From NCBI GenBank assembly GCA_037968475.1, contig JBBKVO010000044.1, positions 1-64,000 of the forward strand: DNA of 64,000 nt, in the 5' to 3' direction. Shown here in pieces: positions 51,328 to 60,100 of this stretch; positions within the stretch are counted from its first letter, which is position 1; every line of letters starts with the position of its first letter. A model generated the notes under the pieces. The model did not search any database and was not told where the DNA came from. It saw only the letters and a program-made list of their open reading frames with translations. Origin of the DNA: SB11 sp037968475 (GTDB taxonomy: Bacteria > Bacteroidota > Bacteroidia > UBA8524). The position numbers were made by a program, and so were the translations under genes.

Positions 51328-51396
51328 CTCGGTAATGTGTTTACACCTAACGTTAAAGTTAAACACATCATAAAACCATAATTAACTAAGATTAAC

Positions 51397-51516
51397 ATGG
51401 CAAAAACAGCAGATGGTAATAAGTACGTTGTAGTACGTCCTTATACCCGTGAAGATGGAACTACAGTTCCTAAACACGTTCGCAGTACTCCTTGTTCACC
51501 TAAAAAAGGTTGCTAA
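51397..51516 (+). CDS. 39-aa small protein, PYTR-x-DGT motif (transposon cargo)
   Basis: This small ORF encodes MAKTADGNKYVVVRPY then TREDGTTVPKHVRSTPC and a SPKKGC tail. The VRPYTRxDGTxVxxHxRS pattern recalls a short motif seen in many small phage and mobile-element proteins, although I cannot name a function. Two cysteines lie near the C-terminus. It sits between the transposase and the 65-aa basic protein, with ATG preceded by an A-rich leader and a strong terminator at 51573-51592. Confidence 0.6.
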   Translation: MAKTADGNKYVVVRPYTREDGTTVPKHVRSTPCSPKKGC

Positions 51517-51572
51517 GACAACTTAAAGAACAAGTACGGGGCTAATCCGTTAATTAGCAAATCTTCACACAG

Positions 51573-51592
51573 GGAGTAGTTCGCGCTACTCC
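51573..51592. terminator. Terminator between the two small cargo genes
   Basis: GGAGTAG (51573-51579) pairs with CTACTCC (51586-51592), followed by TTTTCTTTTTT. A smaller GCTAAT/ATTAGC hairpin (51541-51558) precedes it. Confidence 0.7.
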
Positions 51593-51783
51593 TTTTCTTT
51601 TTTATCGGCATCCTTAATCGCCTTCTCTATCAAACTATCAAATAACTCCTCACTATTATCTTGCGCCCCTTTTATCCATCCTGAACTCTTTATAATTTGT
51701 TCAGCATCTTTTGTAAGCTCGTTAATATTTTTCTTTGGTTCAGTTAATTCAGGCTTTGGTTTTGGCCCCCTTTTTCGTTTCAT
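51586..51783 (-). CDS. 65-aa basic protein of unknown function (transposon cargo)
   Basis: This is a Lys/Pro-rich basic N-terminus (MKRKRGPKPKPELTEPKK) with a short helical acidic-basic tail (LFDSLIEKAIKDADKKEKE). No family is recognised. A consensus TATATTTG element (51796-51789, minus strand) ends five bases before ATG, the same spacing as the other cargo promoters. That supports a real gene. It lies between the transposase and the right end. Confidence 0.6.
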   Translation of the reverse strand: MKRKRGPKPKPELTEPKKNINELTKDAEQIIKSSGWIKGAQDNSEELFDSLIEKAIKDADKKEKE

Positions 51784-51788
51784 CCATA

Positions 51789-51796
51789 CAAATATA
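51789..51796 (-). promoter_or_regulatory. -7 element of the 65-aa cargo gene
   Basis: The minus-strand TATATTTG ends five bases before ATG 51783 and is identical to the other two transposon -7 elements. Confidence 0.55.
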
Positions 51797-51827
51797 CATG
51801 AATTTTAAATTACCTAAAAAAGTGCCT

Positions 51828-51843
51828 TGAGGGGATATGTGCC
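51828..51843 (-). repeat. Right terminal inverted repeat (IRR)
   Basis: TGAGGGGATATGTGCC is the exact complement of the left 16-bp end. Confidence 0.9.
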
Positions 51844-51851
51844 TTTTTCTT
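51844..51851 (+). repeat. Right 8-bp target-site duplication
   Basis: TTTTTCTT repeats the bases at 48340-48347. Joining the flanks at this octamer reconstructs the empty site. Confidence 0.88.
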
Positions 51852-52088
51852 GGATAAAATTGTTGTTTGGTGATAAAGTGCTTTTTAAAAGTGTTTTACT
51901 GCTAAGCACAACTATTATTTTGCTTTTTTTATTCCATTTTTATAACTGTAATAATTGTGTTTATATGCTTGTAAGTTATTTTTTTAATACTACTAAAAGT
52001 AATCACTTATCTACTTACTATCAATGGTTTAAAATAATTATTTTTAAAAAATAAAACTTCAATAACTATCAAAATTAAAACAAAGTGT

Positions 52089-54590
52089 ATGAAAAAATTA
52101 ATAACAAAATTTTTCGGAAAAACCAGCTGTGTAGCTCTTGTCATTTTTAGTCTGTTTTTATTTCAATCGCAGCAAGCAAAATCACAAACTACACTTGTTA
52201 CCGGTGATGTAGCCTTTTCGGGCTTTGGTTTCGACAATACTGCTGATAGTTTCAGCATTATCTTTTTAGTATCAGTAAGCAGTGGTACGCAAATTACTTT
52301 TACTGACGATGGGTATTCTGATTTATCAGGGTTTTTAACCGTTGGTGGCTTAATTGATGCTGAGTTTGTATGGGAAGCACCCGGTGGTGGTGTTGCCTTT
52401 GGCGAACAAGTAACTTTTTGGAACAATAGCGGTACAGCAATGACTTCAAAGGGCTCTATTGTTAGTGGCGACGGGCTTAGTTTGGACGCATTGGGCGATC
52501 AGATTTTTGCTGTACAGGGTACATTGGCTGCGGGTACAATATTAGCAGGTGTGCATAGAAACTTTATTACTGGTACAAGTTCGTCAAACTGGGATAATCA
52601 AGGAGCTATATCCTCAGTAAATGAATCTGATTTGCCTGATGTACTCACAAATGGTGTTAATGCATTGTACTTTGGTTCTGCGGCTGATAATGCGCGGTAT
52701 AATTGCTCTATTACATTAACTACTGCATCGGCTGTGCGGGCTGCGGTTAATGATAGCAATAATTGGAGTAAAGACCCAACGACCCCTTTTGACCCCACTG
52801 CTTGCCAGCCTACATATTCAACTTGGGATGGAACGGCTTGGAGTAACGGAGCCCCAACAACAAATTTAGATGCTGTTATTACTTCAAATACTACACCCGG
52901 TACTTTTACAGGTAAAGATTTAACCATCAATTCGGGCAGTGCGCTTACTATTGGTAATGGTGTAACTGCAACAATATCAGGCGATATAGCAAACAACGGA
53001 AACGGTATTACTGGTGTGGGTACAATAGCACTTTCAAAAGCGGGTACATCAACACTTAGTGGCAATGCTTTTACTTTTGGAGGCGTAGTTGAAGTTGGTA
53101 CAGGAACTACTTTGGCCACAGGCGGGTTGCTTACTATTGCCAGTGGCGGTAGTCTTATGCACGGTACAGGTACACCTAATGGTGGTGGTGCTGTATCGGG
53201 CAATATTACTTTTGAAAAAAACATAGGTAGTGTAGATAAAGGATGGCGTGGGTTTTCGATACCCGTAGTAGGTACGATTGATAATTTTGAAACAGGGATA
53301 AATACTTTGTGCTCAAACCATACACCTGCCGAAGAACGTAATGTATATTACTGGGATGGAAGTGTTAGAGGCGGTAGTAGTAATAACGTTGCTGTTGGAT
53401 GGGTGCAGGCCAGTATTGCAGATAACCAAGATAAGGCATACTCAATTTATATAGACAATACTTCACACGGGGCATGGGATTTTAGCGCCACCGTAAGTAT
53501 GACGGGTGTTCCAAATGATGGTACAAAGGTATTTCCACTAGAGTATACTTTCGATCCCGAAGGTGATTCATCAACCGCCAGTCAGCGTGGATGGAATTTT
53601 ATTCCCAATCCTTTCCCAAGCAATTTTGATGTTACTGATTTTATTGCAAGTGCGGGTTTCGATCCTGCTTATAAAGCCATACACATTTGGGATCAGGGTA
53701 CTAAACAAATGAAAGCCATCAATATATCATCAATAATAAACTACAACACGGGTGGGGGAACTATTTTGGGTTCGTTTAACCATATATCGGCATTTACAGG
53801 TTTTTGGGTAAAAGCAGATGCAGTGTCGCAAGAAGTTGATGTTACTAATGCACATAGAACAGGATTGAAAGATTCGTTACCCCCTGATACTTATTTTAAA
53901 GCGGGTTTTGACATTTTTAGACTTACCGTAAAAGATGCTAAAGATAATATTGATCAGTTATCGGTTTGTTTTAAAGACGAAGCCACTGAGACAATGGATA
54001 ATAATTTAGATATTTATAAATTTAAGTCTTTTGATGAAGAAGTGCCTACGTTATACTCAGTAGCTGATGGAAACAACCTTAGTCTTACTGCTGTGCCATA
54101 TTTGGATAATCGTATTGTACCTGTTTACCTTGAAAATAAAGCAAACGGTATGGAATTCACATTCTCAGCTCAGGTGGCTGAGTATAGTATGCTATACGAT
54201 GTAGTACTTGAAGATAAAAAAACGGGTGCTACCACAAATATGCTTGAAAACGATTACACGTTTATACACGATAAAACGTATGCTACAAACCGTTTTGATT
54301 TAATATTTAAAAGAAAAAGCGGTGTAGGTATTAGCGGGTTGGGTGTTGAAAACAGTACCCCGTATGTTTATAAAGATGCTTCGGGTATTCATATTGTTAA
54401 TAGGTCAAGCAATCCCACAACCAATTGCGATATTATTATATACAATACCCTTGGGCAAAAATTGCTTGAAACAAAAAATGTATCGGCAAATAATGTAATT
54501 AACTATACTCCTAGTAACACTGTTCAGCAACTATATATAGTTCATATTGTTTCTAAAACAGAAAGTAAATCGTTAAAAATTATTTACTAA
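52089..54590 (+). CDS. Large secreted protein with T9SS type A sorting domain
   Basis: This 833-aa protein has a signal peptide (ends QQAKSQ, about residue 34). Residues 36-230 are a beta-domain (VTGDVAFSGFGFDNTADSF ... FTDDGYSD) with the look of lamin-tail or surface proteins. A low-complexity, Gly/Thr-rich beta-helix-like part (about 270-380; LTINSGSALTIGNGVTATI) and a longer beta-rich region follow. The C-terminus (NCDIIIYNTLGQKLLETKNV ... SLKIIY) is a type A T9SS sorting signal. The IS1595 element inserted 238 bases upstream. The function is unknown. Confidence 0.88.
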   Translation: MKKLITKFFGKTSCVALVIFSLFLFQSQQAKSQTTLVTGDVAFSGFGFDNTADSFSIIFLVSVSSGTQITFTDDGYSDLSGFLTVGGLIDAEFVWEAPGGGVAFGEQVTFWNNSGTAMTSKGSIVSGDGLSLDALGDQIFAVQGTLAAGTILAGVHRNFITGTSSSNWDNQGAISSVNESDLPDVLTNGVNALYFGSAADNARYNCSITLTTASAVRAAVNDSNNWSKDPTTPFDPTACQPTYSTWDGTAWSNGAPTTNLDAVITSNTTPGTFTGKDLTINSGSALTIGNGVTATISGDIANNGNGITGVGTIALSKAGTSTLSGNAFTFGGVVEVGTGTTLATGGLLTIASGGSLMHGTGTPNGGGAVSGNITFEKNIGSVDKGWRGFSIPVVGTIDNFETGINTLCSNHTPAEERNVYYWDGSVRGGSSNNVAVGWVQASIADNQDKAYSIYIDNTSHGAWDFSATVSMTGVPNDGTKVFPLEYTFDPEGDSSTASQRGWNFIPNPFPSNFDVTDFIASAGFDPAYKAIHIWDQGTKQMKAINISSIINYNTGGGTILGSFNHISAFTGFWVKADAVSQEVDVTNAHRTGLKDSLPPDTYFKAGFDIFRLTVKDAKDNIDQLSVCFKDEATETMDNNLDIYKFKSFDEEVPTLYSVADGNNLSLTAVPYLDNRIVPVYLENKANGMEFTFSAQVAEYSMLYDVVLEDKKTGATTNMLENDYTFIHDKTYATNRFDLIFKRKSGVGISGLGVENSTPYVYKDASGIHIVNRSSNPTTNCDIIIYNTLGQKLLETKNVSANNVINYTPSNTVQQLYIVHIVSKTESKSLKIIY

Positions 54591-54638
54591 TAAAACTAAG
54601 TTAAACCGCCTGCATAATGCGGTATGCAGTGCACATTT

Positions 54639-54677
54639 AAAAACCTCTTTGAAGGCAATGCCTTCAAAGAGGTTTTT
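54639..54677. terminator. Terminator after the T9SS gene
   Basis: The arms at 54639-54657 and 54659-54677 (AAAAACCTCTTTGAAGGCA and its complement) are perfectly paired with a one-base spacer and followed by TTT. A weaker CCGC/GCGG hairpin lies at about 54607-54622. Confidence 0.9.
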
Positions 54678-54720
54678 TTTGTTGAAAAAACAACGTTTGC
54701 GACAGCGTATGCAAAAAACA

Positions 54721-54728
54721 TATTTTTG
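54721..54728 (+). promoter_or_regulatory. -7 element of dinB-like gene
   Basis: TATTTTTG ends six bases before ATG 54735; a leaderless mRNA is predicted. Confidence 0.55.
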
Positions 54729-54734
54729 CATACC

Positions 54735-55250
54735 ATGGAAACTGTAATAATTTTTAATGAGTTTAAAGCCAATGCCGTTTTGCGCATGGGCGAAAATATA
54801 CCCCGTATAGAAAAATGCCTTGCCTTGCTTAGTGAAGATGAGGTATGGCATAAACCCAATGCAAACCTTAATAGCGTGGGCAACTTGTTGTTGCATTTGT
54901 GCGGCAATATCACCCAATATATTATAGCGTCATTAGGTGGAGAACCCGATAAACGTGTGCGTGATGAAGAATTTGAAGCCAAGGGCGGCTATACCAAAGC
55001 AGAATTGTTTGATAAAATAAGCAGCACTATACACAAAGCCTGTGCGGTGATAAACAATGCCTCGCCCGAGGAACTAATGCGCGTGCGCAGTGTGCAGGGG
55101 TTTGACTATAGCGGTATGGGCAATGTGATACACGTAGCCGAGCACTTATCGTACCACGTGGGGCAAATAGCATTTTTAACCAAAGTATTAAAAGATAAAG
55201 ACTTGGGTTTTTATGCAGGACAGGATTTGAATGTGAAAAATGTGCTGTAA
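54735..55250 (+). CDS. DinB/DUF1572 family protein
   Basis: This 171-aa four-helix-bundle protein of the DinB superfamily has a typical metal-binding His arrangement (NSVGNLLLHLCGNITQYI; HVAEHLSYHVGQIAFL). Members are metal-dependent enzymes such as bacillithiol- or mycothiol-linked transferases; the substrate is unknown here. ATG 54735 is chosen because the -7 element lies directly upstream. The longer in-frame extension (54624) runs through the terminator hairpin. A Crp-family gene follows 2 bases later. Confidence 0.85.
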   Translation: METVIIFNEFKANAVLRMGENIPRIEKCLALLSEDEVWHKPNANLNSVGNLLLHLCGNITQYIIASLGGEPDKRVRDEEFEAKGGYTKAELFDKISSTIHKACAVINNASPEELMRVRSVQGFDYSGMGNVIHVAEHLSYHVGQIAFLTKVLKDKDLGFYAGQDLNVKNVL

Positions 55251-55252
55251 GT

Positions 55253-55819
55253 GTGGATTTACTATTAGCATACATAAAGAATATAATACCTGTTAGCGAT
55301 GCCTTGCAAAACGATTTGGCATTGCTATTTTCACCCGTACAACTTAAAAAAGAAGAATACCTTGCTATTGAAGGCAGGGTAGAAACAAAACTGGCTTTTA
55401 TAAACCGTGGAGTATTGCGGGCATTTTTTCGTGGTGCCGACGGCAAAGAGTACAACAAAACTTTTTTTGATGCCGCTGCTTTTGTAGGAACCTATAATTC
55501 TCTTATCACAGGTAATCCTAATAATATAAACATACAAGCTCTTACCGATTGCAGCTTGTTGGTAGTTGATTATAAGCAGCTAGTGGATTTGTACGATAAG
55601 CACCCCATGCTTGAGCGAATGGCACGCATAATAGCCGAAACTATTTTTGTGGTGAAAGAAAAGCGTGAGATTGAATTAGTTACCCTTGATGCTACACAAC
55701 GCTATCAAATTTTTAAGCAAGAGCATCCTACATTAGAAAATCTTATACCCCAATACCATATAGCATCATACCTTGGGGTAAGTGCAACACAATTAAGCCG
55801 CATACGTGGTAAAAAATAA
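55253..55819 (+). CDS. Crp/Fnr family transcriptional regulator (copy 3)
   Basis: This 188-aa regulator has the same beta-roll plus winged-helix layout as the other two, but is more divergent. Its recognition helix reads SATQLSRIRGKK. Ser182 and Arg183 are kept, but the Glu of the FNR-like E-x-x-S-R triad is Thr179. It likely recognises a different half site. The start is GTG, two bases after the dinB-like stop, so the two are co-transcribed. No Fe-S cysteine cluster is present. Confidence 0.87.
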   Translation: MDLLLAYIKNIIPVSDALQNDLALLFSPVQLKKEEYLAIEGRVETKLAFINRGVLRAFFRGADGKEYNKTFFDAAAFVGTYNSLITGNPNNINIQALTDCSLLVVDYKQLVDLYDKHPMLERMARIIAETIFVVKEKREIELVTLDATQRYQIFKQEHPTLENLIPQYHIASYLGVSATQLSRIRGKK

Positions 55820-55843
55820 CATATAAATGTGTGCGGCGGTAAA

Positions 55844-55916
55844 GTCATTCCTGCAAAAGCAGGAATCTATGCAAAGGTTTTACCCACCCTCAGGTTCCCT
55901 TTTTCAAGGGAATGAC
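55844..55916. repeat. Short composite palindromic repeat (GTCATTCC...GGAATGAC)
   Basis: GTCATTCC (55844-55851) and GGAATGAC (55909-55916) are inverted ends. Inside are two hairpins: ATTCCTGC-AAAA-GCAGGAAT (55847-55866) and TTCCCTT-TTTC-AAGGGAA (55895-55912). It resembles the short dispersed palindromic elements common in Bacteroidota. Confidence 0.65.
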
Positions 55917-55991
55917 CATTAACCCGCAATTTCATTCTAAGGGGTATATGATTTATTTACCTATGTAAATGCTATTCGTTTTTTGACAGTG

Positions 55992-55999
55992 TAGTTTTG
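55992..55999 (+). promoter_or_regulatory. -7 element of darcynin-SDR operon
   Basis: TAGTTTTG ends four bases before ATG 56004. Confidence 0.5.
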
Positions 56000-56003
56000 C
56001 GGC

Positions 56004-56348
56004 ATGAAGTATACCATACTGCTGCTAATGCAGGCTACGCCCGCGTGGTTATCATTAACAAGAAAAGAAAGAAGTATTTTTTTTGAGGGGAAGTTATCGC
56101 CCATAATTGATAAGTTTTCGCAAGACTTAACTGTGCGTTTGTTTGATGCTGAGTTTTTTAATGCTGCCGTATCAGACTATATGATGGTGGAAACTGAAAA
56201 TTTAGAAGCGTATGCTGATTTTATAGAATACCTGCGCGATTCCGATATATTTAGTGTGCCGTATTTTGAGATAAAAGACATTATTACGGGTGTAGAAAAC
56301 CGTTTTAAAACTTTTGACGAGCGATTGAACAATGAAAACAACGGATAA
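56004..56348 (+). CDS. Darcynin-like family protein
   Basis: This 114-aa protein resembles the darcynin family of unknown function. The start is MKYTILLLMQATPAWLSLTR, then VRLFDAEFFNAAVSDYMMVET and LRDSDIFSVPYFEIKDIITG. The fold is predicted ferredoxin-like (ABM-like). Its stop lies 14 bases inside the next gene (SDR), so translation is coupled. No enzymatic motif is visible. Confidence 0.7.
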   Translation: MKYTILLLMQATPAWLSLTRKERSIFFEGKLSPIIDKFSQDLTVRLFDAEFFNAAVSDYMMVETENLEAYADFIEYLRDSDIFSVPYFEIKDIITGVENRFKTFDERLNNENNG

Positions 56349-57069
56349 TACTATACTTATTACGGGTGCTACGGCAGGTATAGGGCTTGAGATGGCAAAG
56401 ACCTTACTTTTGCTAAATAACACTGTAATAGCTACGGGTAGAAATGTAGCGGCATTGGATGTGTTGCAACAACAATACCCTAATACTCTTTTTGTGTATG
56501 CTTGTGCGTTTGATAATAGGGAAGGGGTGCAACAGTTGGCACAACAACTGGCAACACTGCACCCGCAACTAAATGTGCTGATAAATAACGCAGGGGTACA
56601 ATATAATTACGAGCTGTTGCAAGAGGCTTACCCTACCGAAAAAATGCTGCAAGAAGTAGAGATAAATATAAATGCACCCTTACAATTAATAGGTATGTTG
56701 TTGCCGGTACTAAAACAGCAAAAGCAAGCAGCCATAGTAAATATATCATCAGGGTTGGCATTGGTGCCAAAAAAAACGGCAGCGGTATACTGTGGTAGCA
56801 AAGCGTTTATTCATAACTTTAGCATAGCACTACGCTATCAGCTAGAAGGCACAACAATAAAAGTGTTTGAAATACTACCTCCGTTAGTAAATACTAAAAT
56901 GACGACAGGGCGCGGCAAAGGCAAAATTGAGCCTGCTCAATTGGTCGCCGAGTTTATAAAAAACTTTGAAGGTGATGTATACGAGAGTTATATAGGCAAA
57001 ACCAAGCTGCTAAAGCTATTGCTACGCATCAGTCCTGCTATTGCCTATAAAATGCTTAAAAACTCTTAG
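56332..57069 (+). CDS. Short-chain dehydrogenase/reductase (SDR)
   Basis: This 245-aa classical SDR of the DltE/YhdG-like branch has the cofactor motif TGATAGIG at residues 11-18, NNAG at about 86-89, catalytic Ser in ISSG, and Y-C-G-S-K (Tyr-x3-Lys). The C-terminus (ISPAIAYKMLKNS) is typical. The substrate is unknown. It overlaps the darcynin-like gene by 17 bases. Its stop lies seven bases from the displaced guaA 3'-end copy. Confidence 0.9.
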   Translation: MKTTDNTILITGATAGIGLEMAKTLLLLNNTVIATGRNVAALDVLQQQYPNTLFVYACAFDNREGVQQLAQQLATLHPQLNVLINNAGVQYNYELLQEAYPTEKMLQEVEININAPLQLIGMLLPVLKQQKQAAIVNISSGLALVPKKTAAVYCGSKAFIHNFSIALRYQLEGTTIKVFEILPPLVNTKMTTGRGKGKIEPAQLVAEFIKNFEGDVYESYIGKTKLLKLLLRISPAIAYKMLKNS

Positions 57070-57075
57070 TGGGTC

Positions 57076-57098
57076 TATTCCCACTCAATAGTTGCGGG
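57076..57098. repeat. Displaced copy of the guaA 3' end (att-like direct repeat, distal)
   Basis: These 23 bases are identical to 60316-60338, the last codons of guaA. On the minus strand they still read ATIEWE followed by a TAG stop, versus TAA in the real gene. A direct repeat of a gene's 3' end at the far side of an insert is what site-specific integration at guaA leaves. No integrase is present. Confidence 0.75.
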
Positions 57099-57108
57099 GA
57101 CTTAAATA

Positions 57109-60100
57109 TTATTGTTTCATCAGCCTGAAATAAGTCATCTTGTTGTCAGCCGTTTCAACCAAAAGGAAGTACAATCCTAATTTTTCGTTTGATAAATCAA
57201 CATTAGTTGTACCATTAGCTGAAAGCACCAATCGGCCTGTTATGTCTACTACAGCAAAGGAGACTATCTCACTGCTGCTTTGCAAAGTAAATATTCCATC
57301 CGAAGAAGGGTTTGGGTATACCTTCATTTGTGGCTCTTTTATATCTTCAATACCTATGGATGATGAGCAGTTTTTTACCAAAACCGTAAGTGTGTCTGTA
57401 CCGTCTTTGCCTGCACCTACATAGCTTGTTGATGCCTGAGCTATTAACTGTATTTCTGCAGTTGAACCTAATGATATAGTCGGGTTTGTGATGTCGTACC
57501 AATTAAAGGGGCCGTTCCCAATCAGTAACACCTTAAAGGTATCACCTATACAAAGAGTATCTTTGGTATAACTTTTTACAACAAAAGGAAGATTATCGCC
57601 CCAATTAGGAGTTTTGGTTATTAACTGGTTGCCATCGTTCAAGGTAATTTTAGCAGTATTTGTAATTACCGGGGCATTAAAATCGAAATAGATGCCTGCT
57701 TCGTTTTTAATCTCGGTATTAATCGGCAGCCCTTTTTTGTGTTGTATGTTGAAATAGAAGAACCCGTGGCTACCCAGTTCATCTGTAGTGCTATCAGGCA
57801 GAAGGATATTGTCAAATGTAACTTCAAGCACTGCATTGGCTTTACCCGTTATTTTGTAAGTATATGAATGTGATGCCGCTCCTATGCGTAGGGTAGCTAT
57901 GTCCAAATTGTTTGGAAGAGAATCTCTTACTACAACTTTAAAGGCAGTATCGTTGCCCGTATTTTGAAAACGGATACGATAGATGAGAGGAGTTCCGCGT
58001 TTTACATCATTGTTGGCACCTGCCCCTTCGGGATAAACAGTTTTATCGTTAGGGTCATAACTTGCCTTGATGGTCTGACAATCTACCGATTTTTTGAGGT
58101 TGAAATCATTTACAGGCAGTTTATTTACAAAACCTGTGCTGGCTGTGCCTTGTCCCTCAGTCATACAACCTTCAATAGTGGCCTGTGTATATAATGATAG
58201 AGGATGTCCTTGGGTTTGATCGGCTTCTATCCTAAAGGTTGTTGAATCACCTTCAAAAGTAATATCAAGGGTATCGTTAGCATCTAGTTTATACTTACGG
58301 GTTTCGAACAGTTGTGCATTGCTGAACAGGCGTATTTTCGAGCTGTCGTTCATACCAAAAGCAGTCGAATTAATTAACCTGAAACTAACCCAACCGCTTA
58401 AACAGTCTACACCAGCCTTAACCTCGCTTTTGTCCCAATAAACAGTGTCGGTTTTATAGTTGCTGCTATCACAGTCAATATAGGCTTCAGTGCAAACGGT
58501 TCTACCCATAAGGTTTTTACATCTTACAGAATCTGTTATAATAATAGTTCCACTAGAAAAAGGAGGTACAGTACCTATATTGAAAACATAATTTCCATTA
58601 CCATCTACTGTATATGTTTCACTGGCTTTTACCAATACTACTTCGGTAGGTAGTTTCACAGTAACGGTGCTGTTTTGTGCAGGCCTGAAAGCATTATTAT
58701 AATAATGTACAGTGGTGAAACTTCTTCTGCAAATTCTTCGCATATTGCTGCCTATGGATATTTCGAGGCGGGGGTGAAAATTTACCGGCTTTAAAATAAA
58801 ATGATTATTGCCAGATACATTCCCTGAGTCAATAAAATTCACATTTAACATACTACTTGCCGGCGTGCCGAATTTCATAATAGCATCACCCGCAGGCTTA
58901 AAGTTAGTAATGGTAAAAGTACCTATGCCTGCTTGGAAACTATAATTTCCATTATTATCAGTACTGGTAAAATATGAGCCAGGTTCTAATTGTAAGGTGG
59001 AGTTTGCAAGAGGAAAATCTATGCCTGAATCAAATACATTATTGTTGTTCATATCCACAAATACTTTTCCGCTTACTGTATTGTTACCTGTGGAAGCAGT
59101 TCCATAGCGGTAAATGTTATACGTATTTGCAGAAACCTTGTTTACCAAATAGGCAAGAGAGGGGCTTGCTGCACAAATTGCAGAGCGTGAAGTAGCGCTT
59201 ATACTATCATTGTTCAATCCGATAGTATCTAACTGAAATGTTAAAAGGCTTTGTGCATTAGGTTTAAGATGGTAAACTTTATTTCCTTCTGAAACTACCC
59301 ATCCGTTAACATCATCTATAAATGAATAAACAGAGTTTCGGGTTAAGTAACCCGGTCCCGGGTTAAGCCCATCACCCCATATTTCTCCCCCACTGTTGGT
59401 TATATGCGGAGTACCGTACTGATCCAGCATAAATCCTAGTTTGTTGCTGTGAGTGAAGTACATTTTTTGCATATAAAGATTAGTTAATCGATTGTTGTCA
59501 AAAAAGTTTGTGTCTAGCCAGTTTTTGCCTCCATCTTTAGTGAAATATCCGTGAGAACTAACATCAGTTATTACAAAATAGTTGGAATCATTGTACATAT
59601 TAAGAATACCAAATTGGGGTCCAGAACCAGGTGTTGTAATGGTCTGCCATGTTTTAGCTCCGTCATTAGTTCTGTAAATCTTGTTATATGCACCGCTTAT
59701 GCAAAAATTAAGGCTATCAGCAAAACTAAATTGCTCAATACCAATAACGTAGGGTATGCCAGTAATTGTGTTTATACGACTCCAGTTTTTACCCCCGTCA
59801 ATAGTACGAAACATAAGACCCCAAGCCTCTGCAAAACCATTTGAGTATTCAATAGAGTCGCCAACTATGTAGCCCAAATTTTGGTCGAAAAAATGAACTG
59901 CGTATGGTGTAAAAGGAAAATTGAAATTGGCGTTTTTCCATGTTACCCCGGCATCTTCGGTAAGTATTAATGTCTTTTCACCAAAAGCATATAAGGTTGT
60001 TTGATTTTTGGCACAAAGCTTTTCGATAGTTACAGTATCAGGTTTTCCATTAGGAAAATTTAGAGAGGAGGAACCTATTTTTGTCCAGTTTTGTGCAAAT

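Larger units (their letters stand above)
48348..51843 (+). mobile_element. IS1595-family cargo transposon, complete (3496 bp)
   Basis: The element has perfect 16-bp terminal inverted repeats (GGCACATATCCCCTCA at 48348-48363 and its complement at 51828-51843), with further weaker identity to about 24 bases. It has an 8-bp direct target duplication and an IS1595/ISXO2-type transposase (50413-51309). The cargo is a HicB/HicA-like pair, a RadC-like JAB protein, a coiled-coil/winged-helix-like protein, a tRNA-like relic, a 39-aa peptide and a 65-aa basic protein. All ends and the transposase are intact, so it may be recent or active. It lies between phzF and a T9SS gene. Confidence 0.9.

Noticed and set aside
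51827..52054. 75-aa frame beginning in the right terminal repeat
   Set aside because: It starts inside the transposon end, is low-complexity and was created by the insertion.
52598..53224. 208-aa open frame antisense to the T9SS gene
   Set aside because: Pro/Val-rich translation reflects the Gly/Thr-rich repeat sense strand; no independent evidence.
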